DNA of 64,000 nucleotides from Dama dama (lineage: Eukaryota > Chordata > Mammalia > Artiodactyla > Cervidae): positions 9,486,001 through 9,550,000 of the forward strand of contig NC_083714.1 in the NCBI RefSeq assembly GCF_033118175.1. The letters run 5' to 3'. The notes beneath the pieces were generated by a model. It was not told the origin of the DNA, did no database searches, and saw only the letters and a list, made by a program, of their open reading frames with translations. The position numbers and the translations under genes are program-made. Below, piece after piece: positions 22,790 through 34,575 of the stretch. Numbering within the stretch: the first letter of the stretch is position 1; every line of letters starts with the position of its first letter.

Positions 22790-23045
22790 GATGTCTTTGA
22801 AAACTATTAAAAAAAAATATAAATCTCCACTCACCAATAGAAAATAAGCAAAGTATATGGAGAAGTTCACATGATAAACAATTCATAAACATGGAAACAC
22901 ACATATTCATAGAATTTGAATGACATTATATAAATGACGTTATACCCTACTTTTCATTCAACAAAATGTTCTTTATTTCCATTCCAGCATGTCTTAGAAA
23001 TCTATCCAGTTTCTTAACTACTGTGGTATAATAAGAAATATATTT
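22790..23045 (-). mobile_element. Ancient L1 3' fragment
   Basis: TTTTCATTCAACAAAATGTTC and GTCTTAGAAATCTATCC-type blocks typical of old mammalian L1 tails; orientation uncertain. Confidence 0.45.
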
Positions 23046-23261
23046 GATTTTTGTCCCCAGTTCCATGCACATTGCTCTTCAAAGCTTTGGAACTGCCTGA
23101 GTGACAGGAGTCTTTTGTTATTCATAGGGAGACCCTTTTGAGCTTATGCTTAAGAGGGTGGGGCCACTAGATAGCTTCAAGATGGGGCTGGTCACCAGAA
23201 ACTGGAACTTTCAGCCCCAAGGACAACTGGGAAAGGGAACAAGATTGGATGAGCTTCCAGT

Positions 23262-23582
23262 TGGCTTCCCCAGTGGCTCAGTGGGTAAAGAGTGAAGTGA
23301 AAGTCATTCAGTCGTGTCTGACTTTTTGAGATCCCATGGACTACGCAGTCCATGGAATTCTTCAGGCCAGAATACTAGAGTGGGTAGCCTTTCCCTTCTG
23401 CAGGCGATCTTCCCAACCCAGGAATCAAACCCAGGTCTCTTGCATTGCAGGAGACACAGGGGATGTTTGTTTTTATTCCTTGGTCAGGAACATCCCCTGG
23501 AGGCTAGTATTTTTGCCTGAAAAATCCCATGGAAAGAGGAGCCTGGCACAAAGAGTTGGACACAGCTAAGCATGCAAGCACA
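23262..23582 (+). mobile_element. Nested Bov-tA SINEs (a - strand copy inside a + strand copy)
   Basis: A + strand SINE head (GGCTTCCCCAGTGGCTCAG at 23262-23280) is interrupted by a - strand SINE (about 23293-23450, CATTCAGTCGTGTCTGACTT to TCTCTTGCATTGC) and then resumes to about 23582. Confidence 0.8.
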
Positions 23583-23989
23583 GGCTGGTGAATGCATCCA
23601 CATGCTAAGAGGGTGGGACACCCCACTTCCTTGGGAACAGAAGTCCATGCATTCAGGTCCCTTCAGGATCTTGCCCCTACCTCCTCATCTGACTGTTCAT
23701 CTAATTTCTTTAAAATAAACTGGAAAACATAAGTAAACCTCTCCCTGAGTTCTGTAAGCCAATCTAGCAAGTGTATCAAACTGACGCAGAGGTTCATGGG
23801 AACCTCTGGTCTATAACTGGTCTGTCAGAAGCACAGGTTGACATCTGGAGTGTGAGAGGGCACAGTCTTGTGGGAATAAGCCCTTAACATGTGGGATCCG
23901 ACACTCCCTCAGTGTCAGAGTTGTTAATTGCTTGGTGGGTTGAAAAAAAGCACACATTGAATCTATATCTAGTTCATATGTTGCTTCTG

Positions 23990-24165
23990 CATATATTGCT
24001 GTGTGAATATACTACAGTTTATTCCTTAATGATAAAGAGTTAGATGGTTTCCAACTCTTTGCTGTTACAAACATGCACGATGACCTTTTTCATGCATGCA
24101 AGAATTTCTTTAGGATTGGTAACTAGAAGTGGAATTGTGGGATCATACTGGCCTTTGTAATGGAC
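23990..24165 (-). mobile_element. Ancient L1 fragment
   Basis: The GATGGTTTCCAACTCTTTGC, TTACAAACATGC and AAGTGGAATTGTGGGATCAT blocks match a widespread old L1 segment in antisense. Confidence 0.55.
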
Positions 24166-24460
24166 ATCTGTCATCTCAATTCCTGCTGAGCTTTGACTGG
24201 TCTGGTTCAGTCAGATCTCTGAGGCCAAACCTCCATGGCTTTGCCTCAAGCTTTCTCCTGCTGCCCCCCTTCTGTCTAGACTGCCCTCTGCTTCTCTGTT
24301 AAGCAAAATCCTATTTAATCACTAAAACTCAACTAAAGTATCTTCTTCAGTAATCAGACCAAGCAGAGTTACGTGTCTTTTCAAGGTGTTCCTAAATTAC
24401 CAGTTGACTAGACTTTATTATCAAGTTAAAACTATGTTTAGACGTCTCTCTCCCATATAA

Positions 24461-24683
24461 AGGCTTCCCAGCTGGTTCAGTGGTAAAGAACCCACCTGTC
24501 AATGCAGGAGACATAAGAGACGCAGGTTCAATCCCTGGCTTGGGAAGATCCCCTGGAAGAGGGCATGGCAACCCACTCCGATATTCTTGCCTGGAGAATC
24601 CCATGGACAGAGGAGCCTGGTGGGCTACAGTCCATGGAGCTGCAGAGTCGGACACAAATGAAGTAACCTAGCACACACACATG
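24461..24683 (+). mobile_element. Bov-tA-type SINE
   Basis: AGGCTTCCCAGCTGGTTCAG head through an (AC)n tail. Confidence 0.9.
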
Positions 24684-25514
24684 CTCCCATATAAATCAGT
24701 GATCTCCCCGGGGACATTTGTTTCTTATTTGACAGCCTATATAGGACAGAGGATAGAACATTTATTAAATGTAAGTTTGGTGAACCAAATATTCAAGATT
24801 GTAACTGTCTCCTCTGTTTCAAGCTCTGTCACCCAGACCTCAAAAAACTAGGGTTGATTTGGACCCTTTCGAGAGTCCAAGAGGCCAAGAGTGAGTAAGG
24901 CTGTGAGAATGCAGGGGCTCAGGAGGGAAGAGTTCTGTGCTCTGAGTTCATCTGGATTCTGGGAAAGTCAGCAGCCACCAGTCTGGAAAGGCCTCCAGTC
25001 AGGCCAAATGGTGTTCCTAAGAAAGATCAAGGGATCTCTCACTCCACTCTGGTGGACAGTGTGGACTCAGAGCATCCTGGATCTGGAAGGGACCTTGTTC
25101 ATTGTTCTACCACAGCCCCTGAGCCCACCTCAGGGAGAAGGAGGAGGACACAAAGGCATGGAGAAGGGTAGAAGGCACCCAGCCTCCACAACCCTCCAGC
25201 CAGTGTCAGCCCAAGCCCTGCCCAGCCAAGAGCCCGCTACTGCATCCTTCAGTCCAGGTCTGCACCTGCATTCCCTCCCCTTGAGTGTCTCCCAAAAACC
25301 TGAGGTATCCCCCCACCTTTGTCCTCAGAGCCCCTTCCTTCTTCCTCTGGGCATCTGTAGGGGTGTGTGCATGTGTGTATGTGTGTCCCTTCCTCATTTC
25401 TCTGGACATCTGCAGTGTGTGTGTGTGCGTGCGTGTGTATGTGTGTCCTGGTTCAGTTAGGATGAAGCCAGAAGCAGAAGAAAGGGGCTCCTGTCACTGC
25501 ATTTCCCACCTGGC
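24684..25514. other. Unique sequence upstream of block 1 copy B, with a GT-rich microsatellite
   Basis: 25366-25444 is an interrupted (GT)n repeat. The rest has moderate GC content and no recognised gene. An open frame crossing it into block 1 has no family resemblance. Confidence 0.5.
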
Positions 25515-26045
25515 CATTCCCCCTGGGGCAGGGGTGGGGGAGGCAGGCCTGGGAGCCCCAGGCTGGATGGGCCTGCTACAGTTTCAGGCAGAAAGTCTTG
25601 AGATCCAAGTACTGACATGGGTGTCATTAGGAAAGAATGAAGAGGCAGTAGCAGCAGGGGGAACCTCTGGGCTGGAGAGAGCAGAATTCTTCAAGTCCAT
25701 CTCCAGACAGATGGGCCCTGCAAAGGCAAACCAGACCTCCATGGAGTCTGTGCTGGAGAGGGGCTCCATAGGCAAGGGTGGGGGGGTCTCTGTATCTGCC
25801 ACACAAGTGCAATCTCACCAGGGAGCAGGGATCCCTGAACCAGAGACCTACCCTGGGCTTCCTCAGAGCTCCCAGAGAAAGGCCACGCCCCTGGAGACTG
25901 TTGTCATGGCAGCAGCTGGCAAGGGCTGACAGTCTTCCCCCTTGGCCTGCATGACTGCCATGCCTGCCTTCTGGGACCTTCAGCTCCTGCTCCCTGAAAA
26001 GGCCTCTGCTGTCCACTCTGACTGCGTGTAAACATGGCTGGAGCC
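25515..26045. repeat. Duplicated block 1, copy B
   Basis: Partner of 2533-3060 in direct orientation about 23.0 kb away. Upstream flanks (24.7-25.5 kb) are unrelated to those of copy A. The shared open frame here extends upstream to 25285 through a GT-rich stretch, which argues against real coding capacity. Confidence 0.9.
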
Positions 26046-26605
26046 CATGTCTCTGCGAGCAGCTTTCACCAAGGAAATATCCCTGTAGCATATTCTGAAC
26101 ATCTCTAGAAGGTGAGATGTTGGGAGCAAGTCCCTCCTGAATCACACAAGCCATCAAGGAACCTAGTGAGGATAACCGGAAGTCCACAGATGTGTGTCCC
26201 AGGGCCAGTCTCTTTCCTGGCTTGCTAGATGAACTTAGCAATATATTTAATCTTTTTCCAGGTCTATTTTCTCATCTGTAAATAAGATCAAAAGCAGATT
26301 TATAAAATTGTGTCTGTATAGCATGTATAAATAAATTTTCAATCTGGTCTCAATTCAGAGATTCACAATAATGACATTTTGGACTAGGTTCCAGCAAAGT
26401 GGTGTTAGTTTGGTCACAACTAAAGTAGCAAATATGCAAAGCAAAGGACACAAAAGAGATGACAGTGCAGGTGACTGAAAGAAGCAATCCCTTCTCTGTC
26501 TTGTAGCTCACTGTAGTGTGGCCAAAGCCCAGTGGTCTTGGCAGCCCACATGACATGAGATGCTCATCAAGTCAGAGGAGCACAGAACTGTGGGTTCACC
26601 ACTGT

Positions 26606-26684
26606 TTAACATGTTATTGACCAGGGATTTTTGTAGAAATTCACAACTGTGGTATTAATAAATCTCTGGTCAATAATGTGTTAA
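26606..26684. repeat. Short hairpin with TTAA ends
   Basis: TTAACATGTTATTGACCAGG at 26606-26625 is nearly the reverse complement of the segment ending at 26684 (CTCTGGTCAATAATGTGTTAA at 26664-26684). The arms are about 27 nt with 3 mismatches around a loop of about 25 nt. It could be a small TTAA-targeting MITE remnant or a microRNA-like hairpin. No named family is recognised. Confidence 0.7.
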
Positions 26685-26731
26685 GCTCCCAGTGCTGTCA
26701 GCTTGCAGAAAGAATTATAGACTAACCTACA

Positions 26732-26934
26732 AGGCGCTTCACTTGTGGCTCACCTGGTAAAGAATCCACCTGCAATGTGGGAGACCTGGGTTTGATCCTT
26801 GGGTTGGGAAGATCCCCTGGAGAAGGGAAAGGATACCCACTCCAGTATTCTGGCCTGGAGAATTCCATGGACTGTATAGTCCACGGGGTTGCAAAGAGTT
26901 GAACGCGACTGAGCGACTTTCACTTTTACTTTAA
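26732..26934 (+). mobile_element. Bov-tA-type SINE
   Basis: CACTTGTGGCTCACCTGGTA head through GAACGCGACTGAGCGACTTT. Confidence 0.9.
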
Positions 26935-28404
26935 CAAGGTGCTACATCTGGTCTGTGTGAGGCACTTCACCAAGACCTAATGCCAGGTTCTGGGCCTTGA
27001 CATTCTGTGACAGCACTGAGAAATGCCTCTCTTCTGTATTTGTTCTTCAGGTAAGGAGTTTTCAGTGCATGTCAACTTAGGTGCTTTTTTGTGGACAAGG
27101 CTAGACATGATCTACTTCATTGGGAGGAGAATATGTCCACCTCTGCTCAATTTGGCAGAAGAAAAGTCCTAGAATATTTATCCAAAGATTGTGTGGAAAA
27201 AAAGTAAGGAACATATATTAACAGCATAAAGGGAGGCATGAGAAAGGATAAAAGAAGAGATCAAGGGTGTTTGAAGTAAAGGAGATCTTCACTATCTGCT
27301 ATGATAAGTGATGAAATCAGATGTTGACTACCATCCAAGCCATGGGTCCATAGTGCTCTGGAAAAAATCCCTTTTCTGCTAGCCTGAGCTAAAGTACCTG
27401 GTTCTCTCCAAAAGCAATGGTGGTGTGAGGCCTTTGAGGTCATATGTTCATATGGCTCATATGGCTCTCTGTACCTGTGATCTATTTTTATGCTCCTGAA
27501 ACATCCCAAGGAGCATCTCCTTTATGAGATGTGCCTTCCTTTATATTACCTGTTCCTACTCCTTTATAGTACCAGGTCTGGGGAATTATTCATTCTAGAA
27601 GAATAGCACAGCAGGAGCATAGTGGGTAAGGCATGTTGGGGTCACACTGATTGGGGGGGGTCTCTTTTGGCTGGTACAGAGGAAAAACAGTTAATAAAGC
27701 TTAGACTACATGACTCAGACTAGATCCTGAAGAGCGATGAAGGTCAGGATAGGGAATCTAAGATTGTTCAACGGACTGTGGGCCAGAACATTTGAGCAGG
27801 AGAATGGCAAGATAAAATCAGGAAATAAGGTAGATTAATTCCAGTTTGCACTGGACATTATCTTCTCCAAACTTCTACTGACCTGCTAATAATCCCCACC
27901 TCACATACTGGTGAAAGGGCACGAGGAATTGTGCACTGGCCTATATAAAGCAACTGTCCCCATACAGGACACATAGCAGGTACAGTAGTGATGAAGTTCC
28001 CAGAGACCTCTAAAGGATAATCATTTCCTTGTGATTTGGCCTTTTTCACCCCCAATTTATTCACCCACAACCTAATATATACCCTGGTGGTTATACAAAA
28101 CAATCATAACTGCCTTTTATTGCATGTCCAAGATGGAAGGCTTCAGCACCCCCAATTTAGGTAAATGGTAAAATTCTTAGCAGCCAAAACAGTGTTGGTT
28201 AATATAGCTTAGAAATTCTGTTAAAACTGTAAGCAGTAAGCAATAACTAATCCATGATTATGTATATGTGAGGTTTGGGGGGCTCATTAGCCAAATACAG
28301 TTGCATAGATGAAATGGAAAACTGAATGCATAGATGTAATGCAGAGGTTAATTCACCCTGAAGAGGGCCCCTTGATTTGTATGGGCACTATCTAAGAAGG
28401 GTTA
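26935..28404. other. Intergenic, no supported feature
   Basis: No gene or confident repeat seen on either strand. Confidence 0.45.
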
Positions 28405-29035
28405 TGGCAGGCAAAATTCTAAGATGGTCCCCAGTGACCTTCAAGCTTATTCCCTCCTATTTATTGTAGATGGGACCTACGAATATGAAGAGCTACCACT
28501 CCTATGATTATGTCACATTATATGGCAAAATGGATTTTGCAGATAGAATCCAGGTCCCAAATCATTGTGCTAATCAAAAGGGCAATCACTTAGTGGGTCT
28601 GACCTAATTGAACAAGTCCTTAAAGAGATGGCTGTTCCTTAAGTCAGAAAGATTTGAAGTGTGAAAAGGATTCGATGTGAGGGAGATTTTCCACTTTTGG
28701 CTTTCAAGATAGAGGGGCCATGTGGGAAGGAATGTGGGTGACGTCTGAGCCAAGTGTGGCCCCCAGCTGATGGTCAGGAGGAAAGCAGGATCTCAATCCT
28801 ACAACCACAAGGAACTTAATTCTGCCACAGCCATGTAAGCCTGGAAAAGGACTTTAAGTTCCAGATGAGTGTAACCTGGCTGACACCTTGATTTCAGCCT
28901 TATGAGATCCTGAACAGAGAACTCAGTACACACCTGACTTCTGACTTACTGAACTGGTAGCCAAAGAAATGGGTGTTATTTCAAGCAGCTAAATTTGGTA
29001 TTTTGTTACATGACAACAGAAAACTAATACAGGGG
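28405..29035 (+). mobile_element. Ancient mammalian LTR-like repeat (MaLR-type)
   Basis: A recognisable mammalian repeat of about 620 bp with GGCAAAATTCTAAGATGG near the start, CCTACAACCACAAGGAACT in the middle and an ACAGAAAACTAATACAG end. Assignment to MaLR-type LTRs is from memory and tentative. Confidence 0.55.
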
Positions 29036-29689
29036 TCATACAGTGTCTCAGATATTTTTGTAAAGTTACCAAAGCAAAAATACTGACAATTAAAAAATAC
29101 TGTCTTTTTCTACTCTGACTCCCCTCATGTTGGTAGTGGTGAGATGGAGGTGGGCATGTTTAGGATCAAATTAAGGGGAAGTTGATTTGGAATTACATTT
29201 AGTTTGGGTTTACTTGTATAATTTATTCACGCTTTTCTCAGTCACTTCCATGTATAATTAATTACCAGTAAGATTTCACAGTGTACTAAGTAGAAGCTCT
29301 AAGATTCAAACTAGAGTCATCTGACTCTAATGCTAATTAACTAATGCTATACTCTATTGCTGTTCATACATTTAGTGAATCTTGAAAAAATTTTACAGCT
29401 CAAATTAATACGATGGTGGTTTAACACCAGCCACTTGCTAGCATTTGATGCTATTTCCCACTTCATTACCTGATTCCAAGATACTTTTTCAGTCTTGGCT
29501 CCCAATGCTTCCCTATAAGTATGTAAAATATGATTTATCAAAGATGAACTTCTGATCTTTTGCTACACCAACTACATGTATGGTTTTGCCCAATCACATC
29601 CACACAGGTTCATATTAATTTCTTGGTGATATGGTATGAAATATTGGCATTGACTAAGAAGATACCTTAAAATTCAAAATTTCTACTAC

Positions 29690-30380
29690 TGTGAGGACTG
29701 TGGGAGAGGACTAATAATTTTCCCTCTACCCTTCTAGGTTCTTTACTGAGACCCTCCTGTAATAAAGAACAGATTAGTAAGAGAAAAACAAACACATTTA
29801 ATAATATGTATACATCCCAGGTGGCGCTAGTGGTAGAGTCCGCCTGCCAATGCAGAAGACACAAGAGAGGTGGGTTTGATCCCTGGGTCGGGAAGATACC
29901 CTGGAGGAAGAAAGGGCAATCCACTCCAGTGTTCTTACCTGGAAAATTCCATGGACAGAAGAGCCTGGCAGGCAACAGTCCATGTAGTTGGAAACAGTTG
30001 CAAAGAGTTGGTCACGACTGAGTGAGCACACATGCAGGCATAGGTCCTGTGTATAAAGAGGAGACCCAGCAAAACTGAGTAACTCCCCGAAATAGCCCGA
30101 CACCGCCTTAAAAACCATCTGCAGCTAAAGACAAAGGATGTTGCTGGTGGGGGTGGGAATGGGGGAGACCAGTCAAGAGAGGCAACCAGGAAAAGCGAGG
30201 TAAATAAGAATAAGGTTGTTATGTAAATTTAACTTGCAGCCTTCTCCATTGATAAAAGTTTCTAGAGATATAGTCATCCTTCTCTTCCAGGTACTGAGAG
30301 GGAGACACCTTAACAAGTGGAAATTTCCCTTATAAATGTAAATATCTCTTAGGAAAGGGTAACTTACCGGTTTTCTGAGC
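29690..30380. repeat. LTR-like dispersed repeat, copy 2, with a SINE insert
   Basis: Partner of 20160-21350. The SINE at 29816-30043 interrupts it. Confidence 0.5.
29816..30043 (+). mobile_element. Bov-tA-type SINE
   Basis: CCCAGGTGGCGCTAGTGG head to GACTGAGTGAGCACACATGC. Confidence 0.9.
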
Positions 30381-31919
30381 TTCTGCTAGGTCTGGATTTC
30401 TTAAAAAATCATCAGCCTAAAATAATCTTGTGCCCAAAAGGCATATTTTGGAGTGGCAAATTCTGCTCCTCTTCAGGACACTGACATCAAACTGGTTGTA
30501 AGCATCATTATTTAGATAAGAGTATTTAGGATAAAAATATTCACAAGAAACTTAAATGTTAAGCTCACATAAGAAAGAAATTTGACAGAGAGAGACAGCA
30601 GTTCTACCTCTAAAATTTCACCTGTCACCAATAATAAGTTTTAAAACTAAAACTTTTATCAATAATAATAGTAACAAATGTATTAACCATGCAAAGGAAA
30701 GACAGAATTATATTTACATTTTTTTCTAAGAAAAATTATATTACACAGACATAGGAAGAGAGGATTAAAAGAGTTTGTAATAAAAAAAAACTGTAGGGAA
30801 AAAATCATAGAAGGGGGCCAGGCAGTAATTAATAAAAATGCTGTGTGTATGCAAATTGAGATGTTTTGTATATACCAGCTGTTCAAATTTCATAATTTCT
30901 TGTGATTTATTATAAATTAATATTAACTTTGGCACCTAATTGCCTGCATTGCTCATATATTTTTGATATCCTTTTTCGTAAAGTACGTCCCCTGAATTGT
31001 AAGTTTCAGGCCTCACAACTTAGATCTGTCCCTGAGATGGTAAGAAGTAGTATGAAATTTTGGTTGTAATTGGAAAGGGTTAATAGGGATGTGGCTATGG
31101 TAGGGAACTAGGAAATAGAGGAATTGTGGAGGTTAATCATAATCCAGAAAACTTGAACTTGTGACCGACCAGCTTTTAAAATCTGAAGCTCCAAGTTGGT
31201 ATTATGAAATCATGTGACCTCAGAGGCTGACTTCATGGACCGCCCCCCCACACCTCCCCCCCACAGGGGCCCTTCACAAGGGGAGCCTCAGCTGCTCTGT
31301 CCATTTCAAACTTCCAAAAAACGTGGCTGTCTGAAGGATCCATATTTGTATTATCACTGAGCAGGGAAAACAGGTGGCTGGGTTGTTTACTTATTCCCAC
31401 ACATGCTTGAATCTACCTCCTGCTTCCCAAATGACAGTAGAGAGCTCTTTTCTGCTTTTTAATGGCAAACAGGATGTAGGCTGATAGTAATAACAGTAAT
31501 GATAATAATAACTATAAGAAACAGAACTGACAAATATTAAAAAGAACTAGTAAAAACCTCTCACTCGTACCCTCATTTCCTCAACCCTATTTCAAGTGCC
31601 TGGACAGGACTGCAAGGGAAATGGTCGACTTCTGGGGGAGGGGAGGTGGAAAGTCTAGGGAACAGACAGAGGGAAAAAAAGGAGACTCCGTGGATTAACC
31701 CTCAGGGGCTGATTCTCTCTGATAATCTAAGAAAGCCACACAGACATTCCAAGGAGATGATACACTTGACAAAAGATTTTCAGGTGCGGGGTTGGGGGGG
31801 GGGCGGGGCGACAACCCAGCTCCAGCAGTGCTGTTGAGTTAATCTAGGACCTGAACTCACTGTTAACATGACCTCACTGGACAAAAGACTGACGTGAACT
31901 TCAGTCACTGTGTAGTCTG
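30381..31919. other. AT-rich intergenic DNA upstream of the orphan GC island, nothing recognised
   Basis: No gene seen. Short C-rich and G-rich runs lie at 31242-31265 and 31793-31808. Confidence 0.45.
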
Positions 31920-32600
31920 AGTCCTCTTTCCCGCCTAGGCACCATCTCCCTCTTACCTTGGAGTAGGCGTAGGCGGGTGCGCTTCTAGACCAGAGGAAGA
32001 GCGTAGCATCTGCCCGCGATTTGAGCAGAGGCTATCCAAAGGCGAGGGCGAACACCAGTGTGGGTCCACGACTGCATTGCCTATGCTCCTTTCCTGCCCC
32101 TGCTCCTGTCGACTTTGGGGCAAAAAAATGGTGGGCTTGTGGGAGGGATCTGGGAATGGGGCGGCGGTCAGGCTTGGGTACCAGCTCCCTACTGCATTGA
32201 AAGCAGGTTGGCCTCCGACCCAAGAAAAGAGGAGGAGGAGGCAAATTCCTGGGTTCCCTGCAAGTGCAAGTACAGGTGGAAGCCACCTGCAAACCACTGG
32301 AAAGGAAAGTGGGGAGGGGGGACCCGGGAGCAGGTCCAGTACTGCAGTTTTCACCACACAGCCTCATCTTTTATCCATTTTGATTCAGAAAATGGTGGGC
32401 AACGGGAATGCTGGGGAGGTGGGCGGTAACCCTGCGTGGGTGCAAGCTTCCTATTGCGGAAGACGTGGGCGGGTGGGTGGAGGGAAAGATGGAGAGAGGT
32501 AAGCACACCGGATTCCTGCCGGTGGGGTGCTTGTAGACATGGAAGCAAATCCTTTCAGGGACTGCATTCCCCACACTCTCGCCCTGTCGCCCGGAGTTGT
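31920..32600. promoter_or_regulatory. GC-rich, promoter-like island without a recognisable gene
   Basis: The stretch is GC- and CpG-rich against AT-rich flanks. It carries two related segments starting AAAATGGTGGGC (32125-32194 and 32389-32457), each continuing into a G-rich run and an AGCTYCCTAYTGC block. The same motif starts are found in the TCEAL1 island at 7495 and 7990. No coding exon of the TCEAL/BEX type follows within several kb on either strand. Best reading: an orphan or decayed promoter of the Xq22 TCEAL/BEX type, or the promoter of a non-coding RNA. Confidence 0.5.
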
Positions 32601-32934
32601 TGGAGCTCTGGAAAGGAGTGTAAGGAAAACATGGTCTTTTTTCACAAGAAAATTCCTGACATGACACACTAGAAGGTTAGCAATATAGTTCTGGAGTTTT
32701 TTTTTTTTTAATTTCCTCTTTTGTTCGTGTCTTCTGCTTTTCCATGTACTTGGGTAACAAGTAAAGTTAAAAAAATTAAAAAGTATAAATTCAAAAGGGT
32801 TTGTCAAATCATCTGATAATTGTTTTAACATCACTAATGCATAAGTCTGTCCCCCAATATGTTTTTGTTACACAATATGTATTTTAACATTTCACAAGTG
32901 ACTCTATTGCATCCTAAATTTTGAGAGCCATCTG

Positions 32935-33300
32935 TTTGTCAGGTTAGGCTAAGCTTATGCTGGGGTAACAATCCCCAAACTTCAGTGGCTTAACATGGTA
33001 AAGGTTTAGTTTCCAGCATGCAAGGAATGCCCAGCATCCCTTGGTGAAGGTCAGGGGTGAGGGGGCTCTGATTCCTATAGTCTGTCCTAGACCTCAGCTG
33101 ACAGAGGCTCCACAACCTGGAACGTTGCTGGTTCCTGTGGCAAGGGGAGAGTGTCATAGAAATCTCTCACCTACTCCCTCTCTAAAGTCACTGTAGTCTA
33201 GAAGTAACAGAAGTCACTGCCATGCACAGCTGATTAGCCAAAACTAGTCACGTAGCCTCACCTAATGACAAGGGGCTGAGGGTGCTATGGGATTAGAAGT
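32935..33300. repeat. Ancient mammalian interspersed repeat
   Basis: GGTAACAATCCCCAAACTTC, GTGGCTTAAC and CACGTAGCCTCACCTAA-type blocks match a widespread old mammalian repeat; the family name is not certain. It separates the orphan island from block 2 copy B. Confidence 0.5.
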
Positions 33301-33489
33301 ATAGTTTCCTGTGTGCGGAGAGGCAGTGTATAAACAGAAAATATTCATAAAAATTCCAGGGGGAGTGCCTTTGTAAAGCACTAGAAGAAAAAATTGAAAA
33401 TTGTAAAGAAACAGTGACAAGTTTCTATGGAACAAAGCAAGAATGAATGTACCCTTGGCCTTTTCTTTTCCCTCTATGGTGTTATTTTG

Positions 33490-34575
33490 GGGGAATCTTC
33501 AGACTACTCTTTAAGCTTAATGGATGCTGGTCCAGCTGGATTCTGGCTGGAGTGAGATGCGAGTCCAGCAACTCACCAGTTCTATAGGACAGGATGAATC
33601 TAGCCCCCTGGGCAGGATGTGGAAGGAGCGGCTCCCCCAAGGCACACCCCTCTCCAGGGTGGTCTGACATTGGTTTCTCTGCTCCAGCCTGCAGCAGGCA
33701 CCAGACTCTTCTAGGCTGAGGGCCAGACTGTCCTAGACATGCATACCTGGAAGACAACGATTGTCCCCATTGCAGGTCAGAGCACTTTGCTTCTCCTTCC
33801 TTCTCCCTCCCTCTTTTGGGGAACCTTCTATAGGGGAGGAGATAAAGCCCAAGGATTCCCAACTGGAAACACTGGTTGGGATACTCATTGAGCAACCAGG
33901 TGTCTGGCCTGGGCCTAACCAGGTAACTTAGGGCTGAAGCAGAAGGGTCTGCCCCTTCTGTCAGAGTCCAGTGAAGTAGCCCCCCCTCCCCCACCCTGAA
34001 ATGGAGTTAGAACTCAGACAAGACCTCACCCATCCCTCTCCCACTCACCTTGCTCAGATTCCCAGAAGGGCCTCAGATGTGCCCTGGCCTGTTTGGGTGG
34101 TTCTGTGGTGACTTTAGGTCTGTGTGTGCTGGTGCGGTGCTTCTGATGTTTGCGTCAGCACAGGCCCAGAGGTACAGGTGCCCCCAGGTAAAGGGAGCCT
34201 TAAAGGCCTGTGGTCTTACAGCTCAGGAGAAAAGAGGTGTCACTCCTGTATGAACACCCCTATGCACTGCAGTACCAGGGGTCAGGGAAGTCAGGCTGTG
34301 GGTTGGTGTGAAGATGTTTTGGAGGTGTTGATGGTGGAGGGTCAGCAGCATCCAGAGCCTGGTTGTCTAGGCCTCTCACCACTTCCCTGCTCACACAGAA
34401 GGCTTGTATCCCTGTCACATGTCCAAGAAGCTACCAGCTTGCCAACTCCAGAGCACAAAGCATTGAGGGTCCAGGACCCTGGAGAGAGCTGTGTGCTAAG
34501 CAGGATGCCTACAATGCCTGGGAGTGGGAGCCCCTCTGGTAAGGCAGTGTAGAGGGATCAGGTTCAGGGTTCTTA
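33490..34575. repeat. Duplicated block 2, copy B
   Basis: Partner of 11146-12240 in direct orientation about 22.3 kb away. It begins about 0.9 kb downstream of the orphan GC island, mirroring copy A, which begins about 2 kb downstream of the TCEAL1 transcript end. Confidence 0.92.

Noticed and set aside
25285..25929. 214-codon open frame crossing a GT microsatellite into block 1
   Set aside because: The upstream part is simple-repeat-derived, no domain or family is recognised, and copy A has a different upstream end.
32050..32670. Open frames of 100-140 codons in the orphan GC island
   Set aside because: Same GC effect; none resembles a TCEAL, BEX or other known protein.
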